Below, piece after piece: positions 28,479 through 39,890 of a stretch of 64,000 nucleotides of DNA. Positions within the stretch are counted from its first letter, which is position 1. Each line of letters begins with the position of its first letter. This stretch comes from Pachyseris speciosa (taxonomy: Eukaryota; Cnidaria; Anthozoa; Scleractinia; Pachyseridae). The DNA is taken from NCBI GenBank assembly GCA_016490735.1, contig JAEMWC010000347.1, forward strand, positions 688,501 to 752,500. Direction: 5' to 3'. A program made the translations under genes and the position numbers. The notes beneath the pieces were generated by a model, which was not told the DNA's origin, ran no database searches, and was given only the letters and a program-made list of their open reading frames with translations.

Positions 28479-29880
28479 GGTAAACGTTTTTTGTTCGTCG
28501 CAGTGGAAAATTCCCTGGACAAACAGCACTTCTTAAAAGGTAGTCCTGCTTTCCCGGTTGGGACGTTCCCAATTGAAATTCGTTTACCATATACAAGTTT
28601 CTCATGTTTCGTACAGTTTCAGGCCTCTTGCGACAATCGGAATTTTTAGCAAATGGTAAACAACACGTACCGTTCTTTCCAAACAAAAATTCTTAACCGA
28701 AATGTCCGGAATTTTTTTATCAATGGCAAACAACCTATATTTCACATACCCCCTCCTTCCAGGTAATTCCCCTAGCCATTTCAAACAACACATGTCGATC
28801 TCCGGCCTTTCCCTACATCAAGGTACCACGGAAAGCCGTAAAAATCTCGAGCAAAAATTTATCAAATCGCCACCATTTATCTCCACGGTATCCACGAGCA
28901 CTTTAAATTCAATTAATGTATTTCTGTTTTTCACGTTACTATGCTACCACCAATAGAGTAGCTCCTACTCTGTATATAAACCATACCAAACCCACAATTC
29001 TTCGATTCGCTCTGAGGAAGGGCTAACACTCGAAACGTCAGGTTTTTTAATCCCCCGTACGATAGTCAATTTACATTAGCAACTCCTTTGATAAACCAAA
29101 TTTTAGTGTTTCACTCCTCCACTGACGCAGCACCATAGTTTCTTTAGAAACTAACCCTCTTTATTCATAATTATGTAAGGGTTATTTACCTGGAACGAGG
29201 GGGTATGTGTACCATAGCCTGCGTTGCAACGCCTGCCAGGCAGGCTATGTGTACTATCGCCTTAACCCCTGCACAACCACAAAGAGGGATCATAACCCCA
29301 TATTATGACTCTAAGGTGTTAGAGTCATAATATGTAATACCCTGATGAAGGAAGGCTGTGCCTCCCGAAATATTGGTTTAAATATATATATATATATATA
29401 TATTCCTCGCCGTGTAACCAGCCTTGCTTGTTTTTTACCGATTTCTAGTTTTAATAAAATCGGACGATATTTCTTTGAGTGCTTTTTCACTCAAGTCCCT
29501 TTTGCGATAAAAATGTTGAAAGAAAAGAAAGAGTGCAGTAATCAAACTTTATGGTGATTAACAGGTAGAACACCTCTCACCTAGCTAACAGCCTGTGGAA
29601 ATACTAAGCTCTCTAAAATTGGACATCATTTGGAACTTGACCAATTGTCACGGGATCCACTGTGCATTTACTGGAAAGGGTAATGTCCCTTGTTTGGCAT
29701 TAAACTCGAGAGGCAAACATGGGCATAGTGTTTTCAGCCGGATTTCAAATATCATTAAGACCCAGTTTGGAGACAGGTCTGAATATAGGTAATGAAATAC
29801 AATCAACCTCCACTTGAGGACACCTCCCCAAAGAGGACGCCTCCCATAAACGTGCACCAAACCACGGACCCGGTGACTTC
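28479..29880. other. Repeat-derived stretch with hammerhead-like motifs and microsatellite
   Basis: No gene. It contains CTGAGGAAGGGCTAACACTC followed by GAAACGTC at about 29012-29040, and CTGATGAAGGAAGGCTG with CCTCCCGAAA at about 29341-29372. Both look like hammerhead cores of the kind found in Penelope-like elements. A (TA)n run is at about 29383-29402. A TATTATGACTCTAA/TTAGAGTCATAATA inverted repeat surrounds 29300-29333. Confidence 0.5.
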
Positions 29881-30322
29881 TCCGTTGAAACTCTACATTT
29901 GCATAGATGATTTAAATGACATATCGCACTAGTTATGTTAAATAAAAAATGTATGCTGACGATACCAGCGCTGGTGTGTGCCTGAGAGAGACACTGTCAA
30001 TATACAACATAAGCTTGACCATGATGTTAATTACCTAAATGACTGGTTTCAGTTGTACAGCCAACAAGCTGAAAAGAGCGAATTTATGATGATTGGTGGC
30101 ACCCACCACCTTACGGATCCTAATTTAAGTCCAACTCTTCATGTTTGTGGCTCTATTAAATTGAAATCAGAATCCTGCACGAAACATCTTGGAGTAGAAA
30201 TTTACAGCAGACTCCCCTGGTCGAATCGGCATATTGACAAAATAAGCAAGAAGGTTTCCTCGCGGGTATCGGACTGTTTGTCAATTTTAATACTCTCGAG
30301 TCTAGACATATTCTATAAATAG
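29880..30322 (+). pseudogene. Non-LTR retrotransposon reverse-transcriptase fragment
   Basis: In two frames the stretch encodes residues like the region after the catalytic box of CR1/Jockey-type reverse transcriptases: LDHDVNYLNDWFQLYSQQ, KSEFMMIGG, then SESCTKHLGVEI. Stops and frame changes surround it and neither end of a LINE is visible. Confidence 0.7.
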
Positions 30323-30329
30323 CTAGTGC

Positions 30330-30475
30330 AATGCCTGTTCTGTCACAGTAATAATCGTCGGTCTTTGCAATAAAAAATACTGTCGCACTTTGTAATAACA
30401 GAACAGTCCATCACACTTTGTAATAAAACAACCCATCGCACTTTGTAATAAACTTGGAAATTGAACTCTTTTAAA
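30330..30475 (-). repeat. Short repeats of TGTCGCACTTTGTAATAA
   Basis: CACTTTGTAATAA recurs at about 30385, 30415 and 30440, with related CAGTAATAATCGTCGGTC before it. The same motif in the other orientation fills 53237-53390. Non-coding. Confidence 0.7.
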
Positions 30476-30997
30476 TGTTTTGGTTAGTCTGTATGGCAAA
30501 AAATGAAGCTACTATCCCTTAAATCTAGCTAGAGCTGGAATGTGTGCTCTTTGTTAATTTAGGTTAACAATGGGCTTCATTACAAATAGGTGCCTCTACA
30601 GGGGCATAGCTTCCTGTGCGCACGTGCGTACCTAAAAAAGTGAAAAAAAAAAATGAAATAAAAGAAAAATAAAAAATAAAATGAATTCAAAAAGCAAATA
30701 AATAAAAGATACTTTTTTCCAGTAAAAAAGCACAATTTGCTCAGTTTTATTCATTTAACTGTGCTTGTTTCTTTGAAATGAAATTCCACACCAAATGTCG
30801 ATTTCCACGGAAAAGCGACGTGACTCATTGGTGGACCGAATGGACCAAACAAGGAGGGAAAAAGCGATCACAAAGAAAGCAGAATGGTAAAGAGTGAACT
30901 CGTTGTGGTCAACACATTTTATAGCCTTTCCATGGCCAAAAAATCAATTATAGATTATTCTTTTGCCATCGGCGCTGACAAAATGACAGAGCTGGAA
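30476..30997. other. Intergenic, AT-rich
   Basis: Contains an A-rich run at about 30640-30700. No gene or clear repeat seen. Confidence 0.5.
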
Positions 30998-31218
30998 ATA
31001 GTATAGAGTGAGTCGCTCAAATACAACCTCGCCCCGCGCCCTCGTCGCTTCGCTCTTCGGGGCGCGGGGGTCGGTTGTATTTGAGCGACTCACTCTATAC
31101 TACTCCGGAAGCGAAAGCCAAAACCACCCACCGCAACAAGAGAAGGGCAAACAAAGAGAAGGAACAAAGGATAAATCATAACCAACCAAGCACCAGGGGT
31201 CACTCTATTAGAGAGAGG
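30998..31218 (+). repeat. Left terminal inverted repeat of Polinton B with 107-bp hairpin
   Basis: It matches the reverse complement of 49460-49678. The outermost part is a hairpin: AGTATAGAGTGAGTCGCTCA at 31000 onward pairs with the segment ending 31104, around a GC-rich loop. CTCTATTAGAGAG lies near the inner end. Confidence 0.9.
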
Positions 31219-31289
31219 GGGGTATGCGGTAGGCCCTCGGAAGAGGATTAATTTAGAGAAAAAATTTCCCACACATATATCCCCACACC

Positions 31290-31947
31290 ATGGCAGCCGC
31301 GTTTCCACAGCAAGACATTTTGGCAGAGTTTGACCCCTGTTCCCGCCCGCGAGACCAGGGAACCAATCAAATCAAACAATGCTTGCAACATTGTTTGGAG
31401 CCCCAATATTGAGGGGGAGGAAACCCGAAGTGGCCGTCGGTTCACCCGTTGGCAGGTCAGCAACAACCTCAACAGAGATCAGACACAAAACTTCATGAAC
31501 AAGATTGAGGGTGCGGCCAACACCTCCTTTTATATTCGGCACTCTTATTCCTATTGGCTGAGAAACATGCACGACGACTCTCTGATGTTGTATTACAAAA
31601 ACAGACGAGAGGATTCACGTTGGGTCAACCGCCGTTCTGATGCGGAGGCCTGGCTGCGGCGTAAAGAGAAAGAGCGGCTGTCTCAGAGTCGCCTTGAAAG
31701 ACCAAACACACAGTGGGTTTTCGAGGCCCCTTCTGATGTTTTCGTCAAGATAGTAAACACCCGTCAGCCCTTGTTGGGAACAGGTCCTCTGCCGGATTGG
31801 TTGCGGGATCTTGCACACGGGCGCCACGGAAGACCCGACCGAAGCACCAAAAAGGCACGCGAGTTTGCGAAGAGTTTCTACCAGCTTAAAACCATTCCTC
31901 GCGATTGCCCGAAAACTTCTCTTGATGAACTTCACAAGGTTGAGTAA
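31290..31947 (+). pseudogene. Unrecognised Polinton B left-arm protein
   Basis: A first ATG at 31290 opens a 40-codon frame (AAAFPQQDILAEFDP) that stops at 31412. The main frame 31330-31947 (205 residues) is open and rich in Arg (RWVNRRSDAEAWLRRKEKER, WVFEAPSDVFVKIVN). One frameshift could join them. I recognise no domain. It lies between the left terminal repeat and the PolB remnant on the same strand. Confidence 0.5.
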
Positions 31948-32082
31948 CATTTCAATTTTGGGAAGCCTTTTTCTGATTGGTTGCGGATTCGGGTTTATGA
32001 ACCTGAGAAAAGGGGTGAAGAAATAATATGAGCGCTTCGGCGAAACCCCAACCCGAAACTGTCAAATGTCCTCACAATTGGT

Positions 32083-32478
32083 GTGTGCCAAAACTACGTT
32101 TGTCCGCATTGCCAAACAAGATCCACGAAAGCAGCTAATCTGCAACGACACATCGCAACCTGTTCCCGAGGAGAAACCGTGGTGGAGTGCCCCAACCAAA
32201 AAATCGAAAAAACACAAAACGAGTTTGAGAAGGCCTTCTTCCCGAAATCAACCGCCTCCACCCAAGGGATCCGCTGGGTGGAACAACAAGCCTGCCGACA
32301 ACGAATTCACATTCACCACGCCCAATGTGGGCACGGGGTTGTGCCGTGGATTTTGGGGTGCCCAGTGGATGGGTTCCGCCTTGAGACCAAAACAGTTTAC
32401 CAATACCAAGGGTGTTACTGGCACGGCTGCCCACACTGTTTCCCCGATGACATTGGTGACATGACATCGGTGACATGA
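32083..32478 (+). pseudogene. polB: Remnant of a Polinton PolB of a different lineage
   Basis: A zinc-finger-like start (YVCPHCQTRSTKAANLQRHI) is followed by CPVDGFRLETKTVYQYQGCY and WHGCPHC. This is the segment that precedes the polymerase domain in one major group of Polinton PolB proteins. The exonuclease and polymerase domains are absent: the frame ends in short GACATGACATCGGTGACATG repeats and then runs into the integrase 3' end. About 900 residues must have been deleted. It is not close to Polinton A's PolB. Confidence 0.75.
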
Positions 32479-32498
32479 CATCGGTTTCACCTTCCCCG

Positions 32499-33560
32499 CT
32501 AGCCAGGCTTGACAGGAGGGAGCTCGGTGTTGGGTGGAACAACCATCAATTCTTCACGCATGAAACTGCTCTGGTGGGCTTCGCGCTCTCCCACCTCGGG
32601 GTGGGAAAGCCAATACATGTCAGGTTGGCCTGGTTTCACCATTACCCTTTCAACCTCGAACACTTTCAAAGACCAAACAGGGTCTGTGGCTCTTCGTGTG
32701 CCCCCCTCCAACTCCCCGGGTTAAAACAGATAGGGTACTTCCAAGCCAAGGGGGAGCCTTTTTTCGCCCACACCAACAGGTCTGAAAAACGGAGTTGCAG
32801 GCTGTGCAAAAACAGATTGTTCTCGGATCGCATCTGCGGGTTTCAAACCTGTCAGCCGGGTGGTTTGTTGGATGAGAGCAGCCACAACCCTGGGAAGCCT
32901 TGCCACCCACACAACAGACCGCACATCCTCCGGCAGCCGCATTTCGACTGCGTACTGGTGCCCGAACAGACGCTCAGCAAGAGTGCGGTTGAAGCGTTCC
33001 ACAATCGCCTGGGCGTGGTGAATTTCAACACGCCCACGGCGAATGACCGTTCCATGCGCCTCCTTGACTTTGGAAATAGCCTCCATGAACTCCCGCCCCG
33101 GGTCCACCTGCAGCTGCTTTGGCCATTTGAGAGGGATGCGCTTGTAAATCCTTTCAAAGGCCCGTGCCACTTCGTCAGAATTTTTCGAGGTCAGGGACTC
33201 AGCTGCCTTGAAGCGGCTGGCCACGTCGACCGCAGTCAGCGCGTATTTGAAAGTTTTGTGCCCCACATTGTCGTGTGGCATGAAGAGCAGGTCGGCTTGG
33301 TGCACCGCGTTGGGTGTTGACACGTCAAACTTCGGCCGAGGAACGTGCCGCGGCGCGGGAAGAAAGATCTGCCAAAGCGCCTGCCTTTGCAGTCACTGTT
33401 TCGCAACACTTTCCGAAACCTTGGCGGCTTGGGCCAGTTTTTTTACTGCGACCAACCCTTTCTATTAACCTTTCCAATAAACTCTTTCCTGCCGTCGAAA
33501 AAAATCCACCCAGCAACGCCTCGCCGGGTGAAAGAAAGGTTCGATGGTTGGTGGTGGGAC
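32499..33560 (-). pseudogene. int: Polinton B integrase
   Basis: The rve core is visible with Asp in VHQADLLFMPHD, Asp in LQVDPGREFME and Glu in AQAIVERFNRTLAERLFG. A conserved tail has GGTRRATDPVWSLKVFEVER and MREELMVVPPNTELPP. A TAA at 32721-32723 and a TGA near 33382 interrupt the same frame. The N-terminal part before about 33420 is shifted (GGFFSTAGKSLLERL). There is no chromodomain, unlike Polinton A's enzyme. Confidence 0.88.
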
Positions 33561-33594
33561 TTTAACCGAACAACATGAATGACTCCACGTCAAA

Positions 33595-34124
33595 TCACTC
33601 CGCGACGAAACGTTTGGCGTATTTCGCCTGGATTTTTTCAGGAATTTCCATGCAGTGGTCGCTGACGAAGTCGTCAATTAATTTCGCCCTTTCAAGAAAT
33701 TCCTTTTTTATGAACGTCTCCCCTCGCAGATGAAAGCGGATTGCGTCGAGAATTTTTTTGTATTCAACCCGGGCGAAGTTGGCCTTTTCTTCTTTTTTCC
33801 GAATTTTTTGAAGCTTGAGCAGCCCTTCACCCCGAGACCAAAGGCCGTCAAAACCCCAATCACATATGGGTTCAAGGTGAATCCCCCCGCCACGGCAGAA
33901 GCAATTATTATTTTGCTAGCTCCCAGATTGGCCCACAGGCTTCTTCCTTGATAGAACTTGAAAAGTTCATTGTACCCCCAGTGTTTTTTGTGGTAAAAAG
34001 CGTAAAGCTTTTTCAACATCTCGACGGTGTCCCGTTCAAGGGAGGGGTCGATATGGTTGAAGTCGAATACACGAATCTTATGAGGAGGCTTCCTGCTGAA
34101 AACGCGGTTGAACCATTTAACCAT
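33595..34124 (-). pseudogene. Polinton B membrane protein
   Basis: It is homologous to 18384-18884. A basic Trp/Tyr-rich half (YHKKHWGYNELFKFYQGRSL) precedes a hydrophobic double segment (IIIASAVAGGFTLNPYVIGV). After a frameshift near 33790 the tail continues (FHLRGETFIKKEFLERAKLI) to a stop at 33595. Confidence 0.75.
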
Positions 34125-34148
34125 TGTGTATTTACCAGTTGGAAATTT

Positions 34149-34944
34149 TTATCCCCCGCGAGGAATGAACTCACCATAACTTGTGATTGTAAGACCCGCC
34201 GGCATTTTTATTGACCACAAAATATCTTCATTTATGTTTTGAAGTGGATATTGGCTGTAATCAATGGTTGTTTTTAGCCATTGGCCAGCTCTTCCGTTTC
34301 CAAAACTTTCATTATATGTTTTCCTCACTTCAAGGAAGATGCTGCTTCCTGGGTGTGGTGAAACACGTCTGTTCATATAAATCTTCATTGGTAAGGTTTG
34401 AAAACTTCCACTGTTGACATAGATTTCAAAATTCACGAACGTTGAGAAAAACAAACCACGAGGAGACCAAATGAAGAAAAAATATTTACAGCATTGGCAC
34501 GCGTTACTTCACCTTTTGGACCTGTTATTGGCTCACTTTTTAAGCGATAAATCATTCCGGGCAACAATAAAGAGCGGGCTAATTTTATTGCCCCCTGTTG
34601 ATAAGCGAAAAGAGGAACGTTATTGTTGTAAACACCCTGATTATTCAAATCCAAATTACCGCCCAACTTTGGTTGATGAATCACATGCCCATTCATGTTC
34701 AAACCATTTTGCATTGTCAACCCATGGACGCTCGTGCTGAACAAGGGGCGGTCGTTGTTGTGATCCCAGTGGTCATTCAAATTTAAATTTCCACCCAATT
34801 TTGGTTGAAGAATCAAATAACTATTCATGTTCAAGTCATTCATCATTGTCATCCGGGGAGCAGGGATGGCGCAGTGGTGAGAGCACTCGCCTTCCACCAA
34901 TGTGGCCCGGGTTCGATTCCCGGACTCGACGTCATATGTGGGTT

Positions 34945-34988
<44 letters not shown>

Positions 34989-35104
34989 CGGGTACTCCGG
35001 TTTTCCCCTCTCCACAAAAACCAACATTTCCAAATTCCAATTTCATCTGCTTGTAAAGCGCATTTGAACATATACACATGGAAAATGCGCTATATAAGTT
35101 CTAA

Positions 35105-35148
<44 letters not shown>

Positions 35149-36793
35149 CCGCCCGTCGGTTCCACCGAACAATGCCGCGTTTTTATCGATTACATATTTG
35201 CCATTCAAATCCAAATCCCCACCCAGTTTCGGTTGATAAAGGGGAAACCCATCCAGGTCCAGGGAGGACCCCATTACCATTCCGCCTAAAACAACGCTCC
35301 CGCGAAACAGATCCAGGGTGCCGCTGCGAACCTTTTTGTAATTTAAATTCAAGTCGGTTCCCAGTTTTGGAGCCAAGAGAAGCTTTCCATTCGTGTTCAA
35401 AGACGCTTCCATGGCCATCATTCCACCGTCGACAGTCCAAAGTGTATCAAAAACACGCTGGAAACGTACCCAGAAACACCATAAACAACGATGTAATCTG
35501 TGGTTGAACCCGCCGTCCTGCCGTGCAGATCCAGGTAAATGTAGTTGGGAGTGGCGTCACTCCACCGGCGGAACTGAATGAGGGTTTTTGTGTATGGCGG
35601 GTTGGCGCTGCTGAATGTTCGCGTGGTTTGGTTCTCGATGGAAATGACAGTGGCGCTCGCCCTCACAGACACATGTTTCATTTCCGGCGGAAAGTACTCA
35701 ACCACGAACGTGTAATACCCTTTCGGCAGCGGAAAGAGATTGAAACCAATCCGCGAGCGGTAATCATCGCTGCCCGCGTCTTTGGTGAGAGTGAACGCAT
35801 ACGTGTTTTTGTTGACCCCGTGTGGGGAGGCGGCGAAGTTGAATACCCCGGCCCGTGGATTATTATGTTATTTTCGGATGAGGACTCGTCATCGTCGTCC
35901 ATGAGGTAGGCGAAGTGGTTTTTTTGCCCGCCGGACTGGGAAAGGTGCGAATGATCCACATAGCCCTTCGTTGCCGCGTCCGTTTCGTTGACCGGCTTTT
36001 CGAGAGCGGTGATTTTGTGATTCCCCATGCTGAGATTACCTGTCATTGCTTGACTGCCGTCCTTTTTCAGGAAGTCATTCAAGGACGCATCCACGTAATT
36101 TTTTGACGTCGCGTCATCGACGGCGGTTGGGTCGTGCAAAGAGGTGATCCTTTGTGCGCCCATGTTCAGGGCTCCAAACAATGGCTCTGTTCCGTCTCTT
36201 CGGGGAAATTTTCATTAACATACCGTTTGTTCGCCGCGTCTTCTGTGGCGAAGGGGGCGCAAGATTCACGACCGCGTTGTTGTTCATGTTTAAATCTTGT
36301 TGTGCAATTGCGTCAAATTTGGTTTGCAGACCTTTGTCCACATATTTTTTGTTGACGGCGTTGTCCGCGGGTGTGCTGGAATCGGTGTCTTTCAAATTGA
36401 CGATTCCGTCGTCATTCATGTTCAAATCACCCCACGCTGGGTTTGTCCCGTCGCGTTTCAAACAAAACGCGATTTCTGATTCGACATAGCTTTTGTTCGT
36501 GGCGTCGAGGATGCCTTTGGGGTAACTCATGTTGGTGATGAGATTCTCCCCCATGTCCATGTTTCCCGTCATCGGAGCGCTTCCGTCGAGTTGGACAAAA
36601 GTGGCTGTAACATAACTTTCGCTGACAGCATCGAGCGGGCCGGCCGGCGGGCCCAGATTCTCAATTGGGTGGCCCCCGCGTCAAGAGGGCCTGTCATTGG
36701 GGTGCTCCTGTCGATTTTCAAAAATGCCCCTGTCGGGGTCACCGCCGCTCCATGTCTTCTGAAAGTCCCGGGTCGTTTGGCAAACCACCCCAT
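34149..36793 (-). pseudogene. Phage-tail-fibre-like attachment protein of Polinton B
   Basis: It starts at the ATG at 36793 (GWFAKRPGTFRRH), overlapping the ATPase end. It has repeats such as MTGNMDMGENLITNMSYPKG, GLQTKFDAIAQQDLNMNNNA and QAMTGNLSMGNHKITALEKP, the middle domain (EYFPPEMKHVSVRA, YIYLDLHGRTAG), and repeated PKLGG-LNLN units, closely matching 15594-17936. Frameshifts lie near 36665, 36250, 35850 and 35420. A SINE splits it at 34857-35148. It is clearly non-functional. Confidence 0.87.
34857..35148 (+). mobile_element. tRNA-derived SINE with (ATT)n tail inside the fibre pseudogene
   Basis: A box TGGCGCAGTGG at about 34867 and B box GGTTCGATTCC at 34910-34920 mark the polymerase III promoter. 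The body has CTCCGAGAGGTTTTTCTCCG. The 3' end is TGTAAAGCGCATTTG...AAAATGCGCTATATAAGTT followed by (ATT)n, resembling L2/CR1-type LINE tails. The fibre frame continues on both sides, with ATCCG at each junction. A second copy lies at 50040-50350. Confidence 0.88.
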
Positions 36794-36819
36794 TATATTG
36801 TTTCGTCGAAATTTTTCTT

Positions 36820-37442
36820 TGCTGTCCAAAATGTGGTTTTTGCTCGCTTTGTTTTTTTGAATATAAAGACCACCCACTGCCGACAAAATGGCTTGGCAAA
36901 AGGTATGGAAAATATTGGGTTTATAATTGATTTCAACCTATTTGCATTTTTGCCCGGTACGGCCAATTAGAGAGTGGAGTGGTGAAGGAACAGATGGCGC
37001 CTGGTGGTGTTAACCAATGCGCTGAGAGATCAAGGCTGTTTCTCAAGTATACAAACAGACGCCTTAAGTATACATTCGGACGCTTTAAGGAGCGCCGTTG
37101 TTATTATTTTTGGGGAAGCACGAAATGATTTGGATAGAATACCATTGCCCGGTAAACCACGAGATGAGATGATGGAAATAAATGAAATATTAAGACAATT
37201 AGAACGGCTTATAGAAATGCGTGTTGATGCGTATCATTTTGTTCAAACCTTACCAGAAAAATACAAAGAGTTGTATTATAAAGCTGTTGGTGAGGCCGTT
37301 GGAATAATGATAAAGGATTTGAAACCAATAGTTCATGAGCTTGCTTCATCCGCAAACAACAACAGCGCCGAGGATTTTCTGGATGCCATAACCATCTTTG
37401 AAGAGGACCTTGGTAAGCTGACGACCTATGCATAGAATGGCC
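36820..37442 (+). other. Inserted or duplicated segment carrying a 143-codon ORF
   Basis: It lies between two copies of an about 29-bp sequence (ATTATATTGTTTCGT-GAAATTTTTCTT at 36792-36819 and 37445-37472). That sequence is the ATPase 3' end and fibre start. The ORF 37004-37435 looks coding (IPLPGKPRDEMMEINEILRQ, LPEKYKELYYKAVGEAVGIM) and helical, but I do not recognise it. Its composition differs from neighbours. It could be a captured accessory gene. Confidence 0.55.
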
Positions 37443-38080
37443 CTATTATATTGTTTCGTTGAAATTTTTCTTCATCAGCTTTCGCGGTTTGTCGAAGTAG
37501 AAGAAGGAAAACTTTTTGTCGGTTGCGCGGTCCAGCAGGTCAGGGGGCATGCCCAGCTCGTCGGCGATTCGTTTGTTTTCCCTCGGGAGGAAACTGAGCA
37601 GACAGAAATAGCTGCAGTTGTCCCGGATGTTTTTGGGAACCTTGTAATATGTCTGGGTAAGGTAAATGACACTGCAGTTTCTGTGCCAGCCGTTGATGAA
37701 ATAGTTGATGATGTCGTTTTGGTTCATTTCGCAAACCAAGTCGTCTAACACGACTATTTTTTGGTTGTCGGGCGGGAGTTCTTCCAGCGGGATGATTTCG
37801 TCGCCGGAGGCCTCGATGACCTTGTAACCAACCTCAGGATCGATGTTTTCGGCGAAGTATCACAAGAGCGCTTGATACTTGTGCTGGTGGAGGTTTTTCG
37901 TGAAGAGGAAAACCTTGTCGAACTCCAACAGCTCGAAGAGCATGTGCAGCAGGATGTTCGTCTTGCCTGAATTGCTTGGCCCGCAGATCAGCATCCTGAA
38001 AACGGCTGTGGGCATGGCCGGGTGCCCCTGCCGGAACCGGTTGTGGCAGCGCCGTCGGGATCATAATTTGGAATTCTCAT
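37443..38080 (-). pseudogene. FtsK/HerA packaging ATPase of Polinton B
   Basis: Walker A is ICGPSNSGKTNILLHM at about 37990. Walker B is KIVVLDDLVCEMNQ at about 37740. Next come NCSVIYLTQTYYKVPKN and YFDKPRKLMKKNF. The ATG is at 38080 (RIPNYDPD, like the Polinton A start EIPNYDSG). A frameshift lies near 38030 and a TGA near 37860. It diverges from the coiled-coil gene as in Polinton A. Confidence 0.9.
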
Positions 38081-38114
38081 TTTTTCCCCTTTATATACAG
38101 GTGGCAAAAGCGGC

Positions 38115-39099
38115 ATGTCACTGAAGAAATGGCGACAAAAGGTAGAGGCCGAAGCGGAAGTCGAGAAACAGGGGCAGGAGATCCGCCGTAAATACAAAAC
38201 AAACAAAATCGCGAAAGAGTTTGGCCAGGTCGGGGCTGAAAAGCTTCTCAAACCGGTCACAAGGAGGTTGGACCGAGGTTTGCAGCCGCCTGTGGCAGAG
38301 GCGGCCGGACCCGACTACGCAATGGATGAGTTCGACCGAATTAACCCATTCGACTGGGATGATTTCAGGCCGGAGGCCGAAACGCCTCCTCCGACACCGC
38401 CGCCAACCCCCGAAGAGGAGTTTTTCTCACCACCACCACCACCAGTGATGGAAGAGGCCAGCGCGATGGTGAAGATTCCATCCCACCACCACCACCCCCA
38501 CGCCAAACGTGGGAGGCACCGGTGGTGACCGGCTTGCTCGAAGGGCCAAGTAAATCTGTCCAATTACAAACAATCAACCAGCTCCTCACCAAGTTCGGGG
38601 ACGACCCCAACTACAGAGTGAAAAGTAAAAGTTCCCCATTCCACGGTTTTTCAGTGGCAGATCTTCGAAGAACCCAAGAAGAGATTTATTCCCGTCGAAG
38701 TGGGGGGAGGCGGCGGGAGGGGTTTTCGCCACAGCAGCTGCAAGAGGGAAAAAGGGGGCTCAAACGAACCCCACCGAAAGAAACAAGAGCACGGCCCACC
38801 ACAGATTGGGAACAAGCTATTATGTCGCGCCGGCCCGCGATTGAAACCCCTGAGGAGGACGAAGAGGACCCCGCATTATAGCCTGAATTGGAAGACTGGG
38901 AAACGGAGGCAGCAGCTTGCGCAAGACCGCCGACAACATGATCCACCAACTGTATGTGGGCCTCGGTTCTATTCGGGCCGGTAAATCTTCAACGAAACTC
39001 CGCAAAGAGGTTTCTGCTTTGGTTCAAAAGCTCCTCCAACTTGGTGTCATCAACAAATTTCAGGGCCGAAAAATTTTCAACGATTACATACGGAGGTGA
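38115..39099 (+). pseudogene. Coiled-coil / proline-rich structural protein of Polinton B
   Basis: It corresponds in place to 14030-14860. The start has SLKKWRQKVEAEAEVEKQGQ, followed by a Pro/Glu-rich stretch and His run (38380-38500), a middle part (38522-38881), and the conserved end (LYVGLGSIRAGKSSTKL, SALVQKLLQLGVINKFQGRK). Frameshifts lie near 38520 and 38880. Confidence 0.7.
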
Positions 39100-39100
39100 A

Positions 39101-39870
39101 ATGTTTCACCTGCTGCTTGACTCGAGCCTCGCGAAGCTGCAACGAAACGGCGCCAACCAGATGTCGCACGACTTCCAGATCGTTTTCAAACCGCCCATCA
39201 TGCTTGACGCCCAGCGAAACTACGAAGCGGCGCTCGACAGTCTCATTACCATGAGTTACTCCGGGTACAGCGTTGCGGCTGCATGCAACAACAACACACT
39301 GAAATGGCAGAAATCGGGGGAAGCTTGGAAAACCCTGACCCTGCCCGATGGGATGTACGATTACACAGACCTCAACCACGAATTGCAGACGCGAACCGGG
39401 TTCGTCGACCCCTCCGCGTCGGAAAAGAAGAGCATCTTCAGCCTGTTCTTCGACTACCCCACCACCAGGGTTGTGATTGAGGTGGCGACGGGGTACGAGC
39501 TTGACCTCACGACGGGGATTTTAGGAAACTGCTGGGCTTCGACAAGAAAGTTCTGAAAAACGCCACGACCTTCACCGGGGGCAGGATCCCCGACATCACG
39601 CGAAGCGCTGACTGGGTGTTTCTCCACTGCGACCTGATCACGCGACGGGCAAACGATGTGCTAAGTGATGTGCTGTTCTCCTTCTCCACGGCCACCTTCG
39701 AGGTTAGCTATCCTTTCACAAAAGAACCCCTCCGCCCCAAGTTCCACCCGATCAACAGATCCCGAATAGACGCGGTGAGGATCCGGGTCACCGACGGGCG
39801 GAACAATGTCCTTGACCTCAACGACGCCGACGTGGCTTTGGATCTCATGATTCGGGATATTTCCACATAA
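39101..39870 (+). pseudogene. Minor capsid (penton) protein of Polinton B
   Basis: It starts FHLLLDSSLAKLQRNGANQM. The C-terminal signature is YPFTKEPLRPKFHPINRSRI and VRIRVTDGRNNVLDLNDADV, as in the Polinton A minor capsid protein. One frameshift lies near 39525. Total length of about 256 residues matches 13244-14023. Confidence 0.83.
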
Positions 39871-39890
39871 GTATATCCGTGTGACACATC

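Noticed and set aside
28339..28686. Protein frame with QPRSQDLFPGLG-type sequence
   Set aside because: It reads through a foldback MITE; the same words appear on both strands because of the palindrome.
32475..33320. 281-residue + strand frame opposite the Polinton B integrase
   Set aside because: The - strand encodes a recognisable integrase with its catalytic triad. The + frame has no domain and is a shadow of GC-rich coding sequence.
35105..35148. Microsatellite as a finding
   Set aside because: It is the ordinary tail of a SINE; similar tails at 50306-50350 and 54510-54566 are equally expected.
34433..35421. Protein frames with poly-Ile or poly-Leu runs near 35101-35150
   Set aside because: They are translations of the SINE's (ATT)n tail joined to fibre pseudogene sequence.
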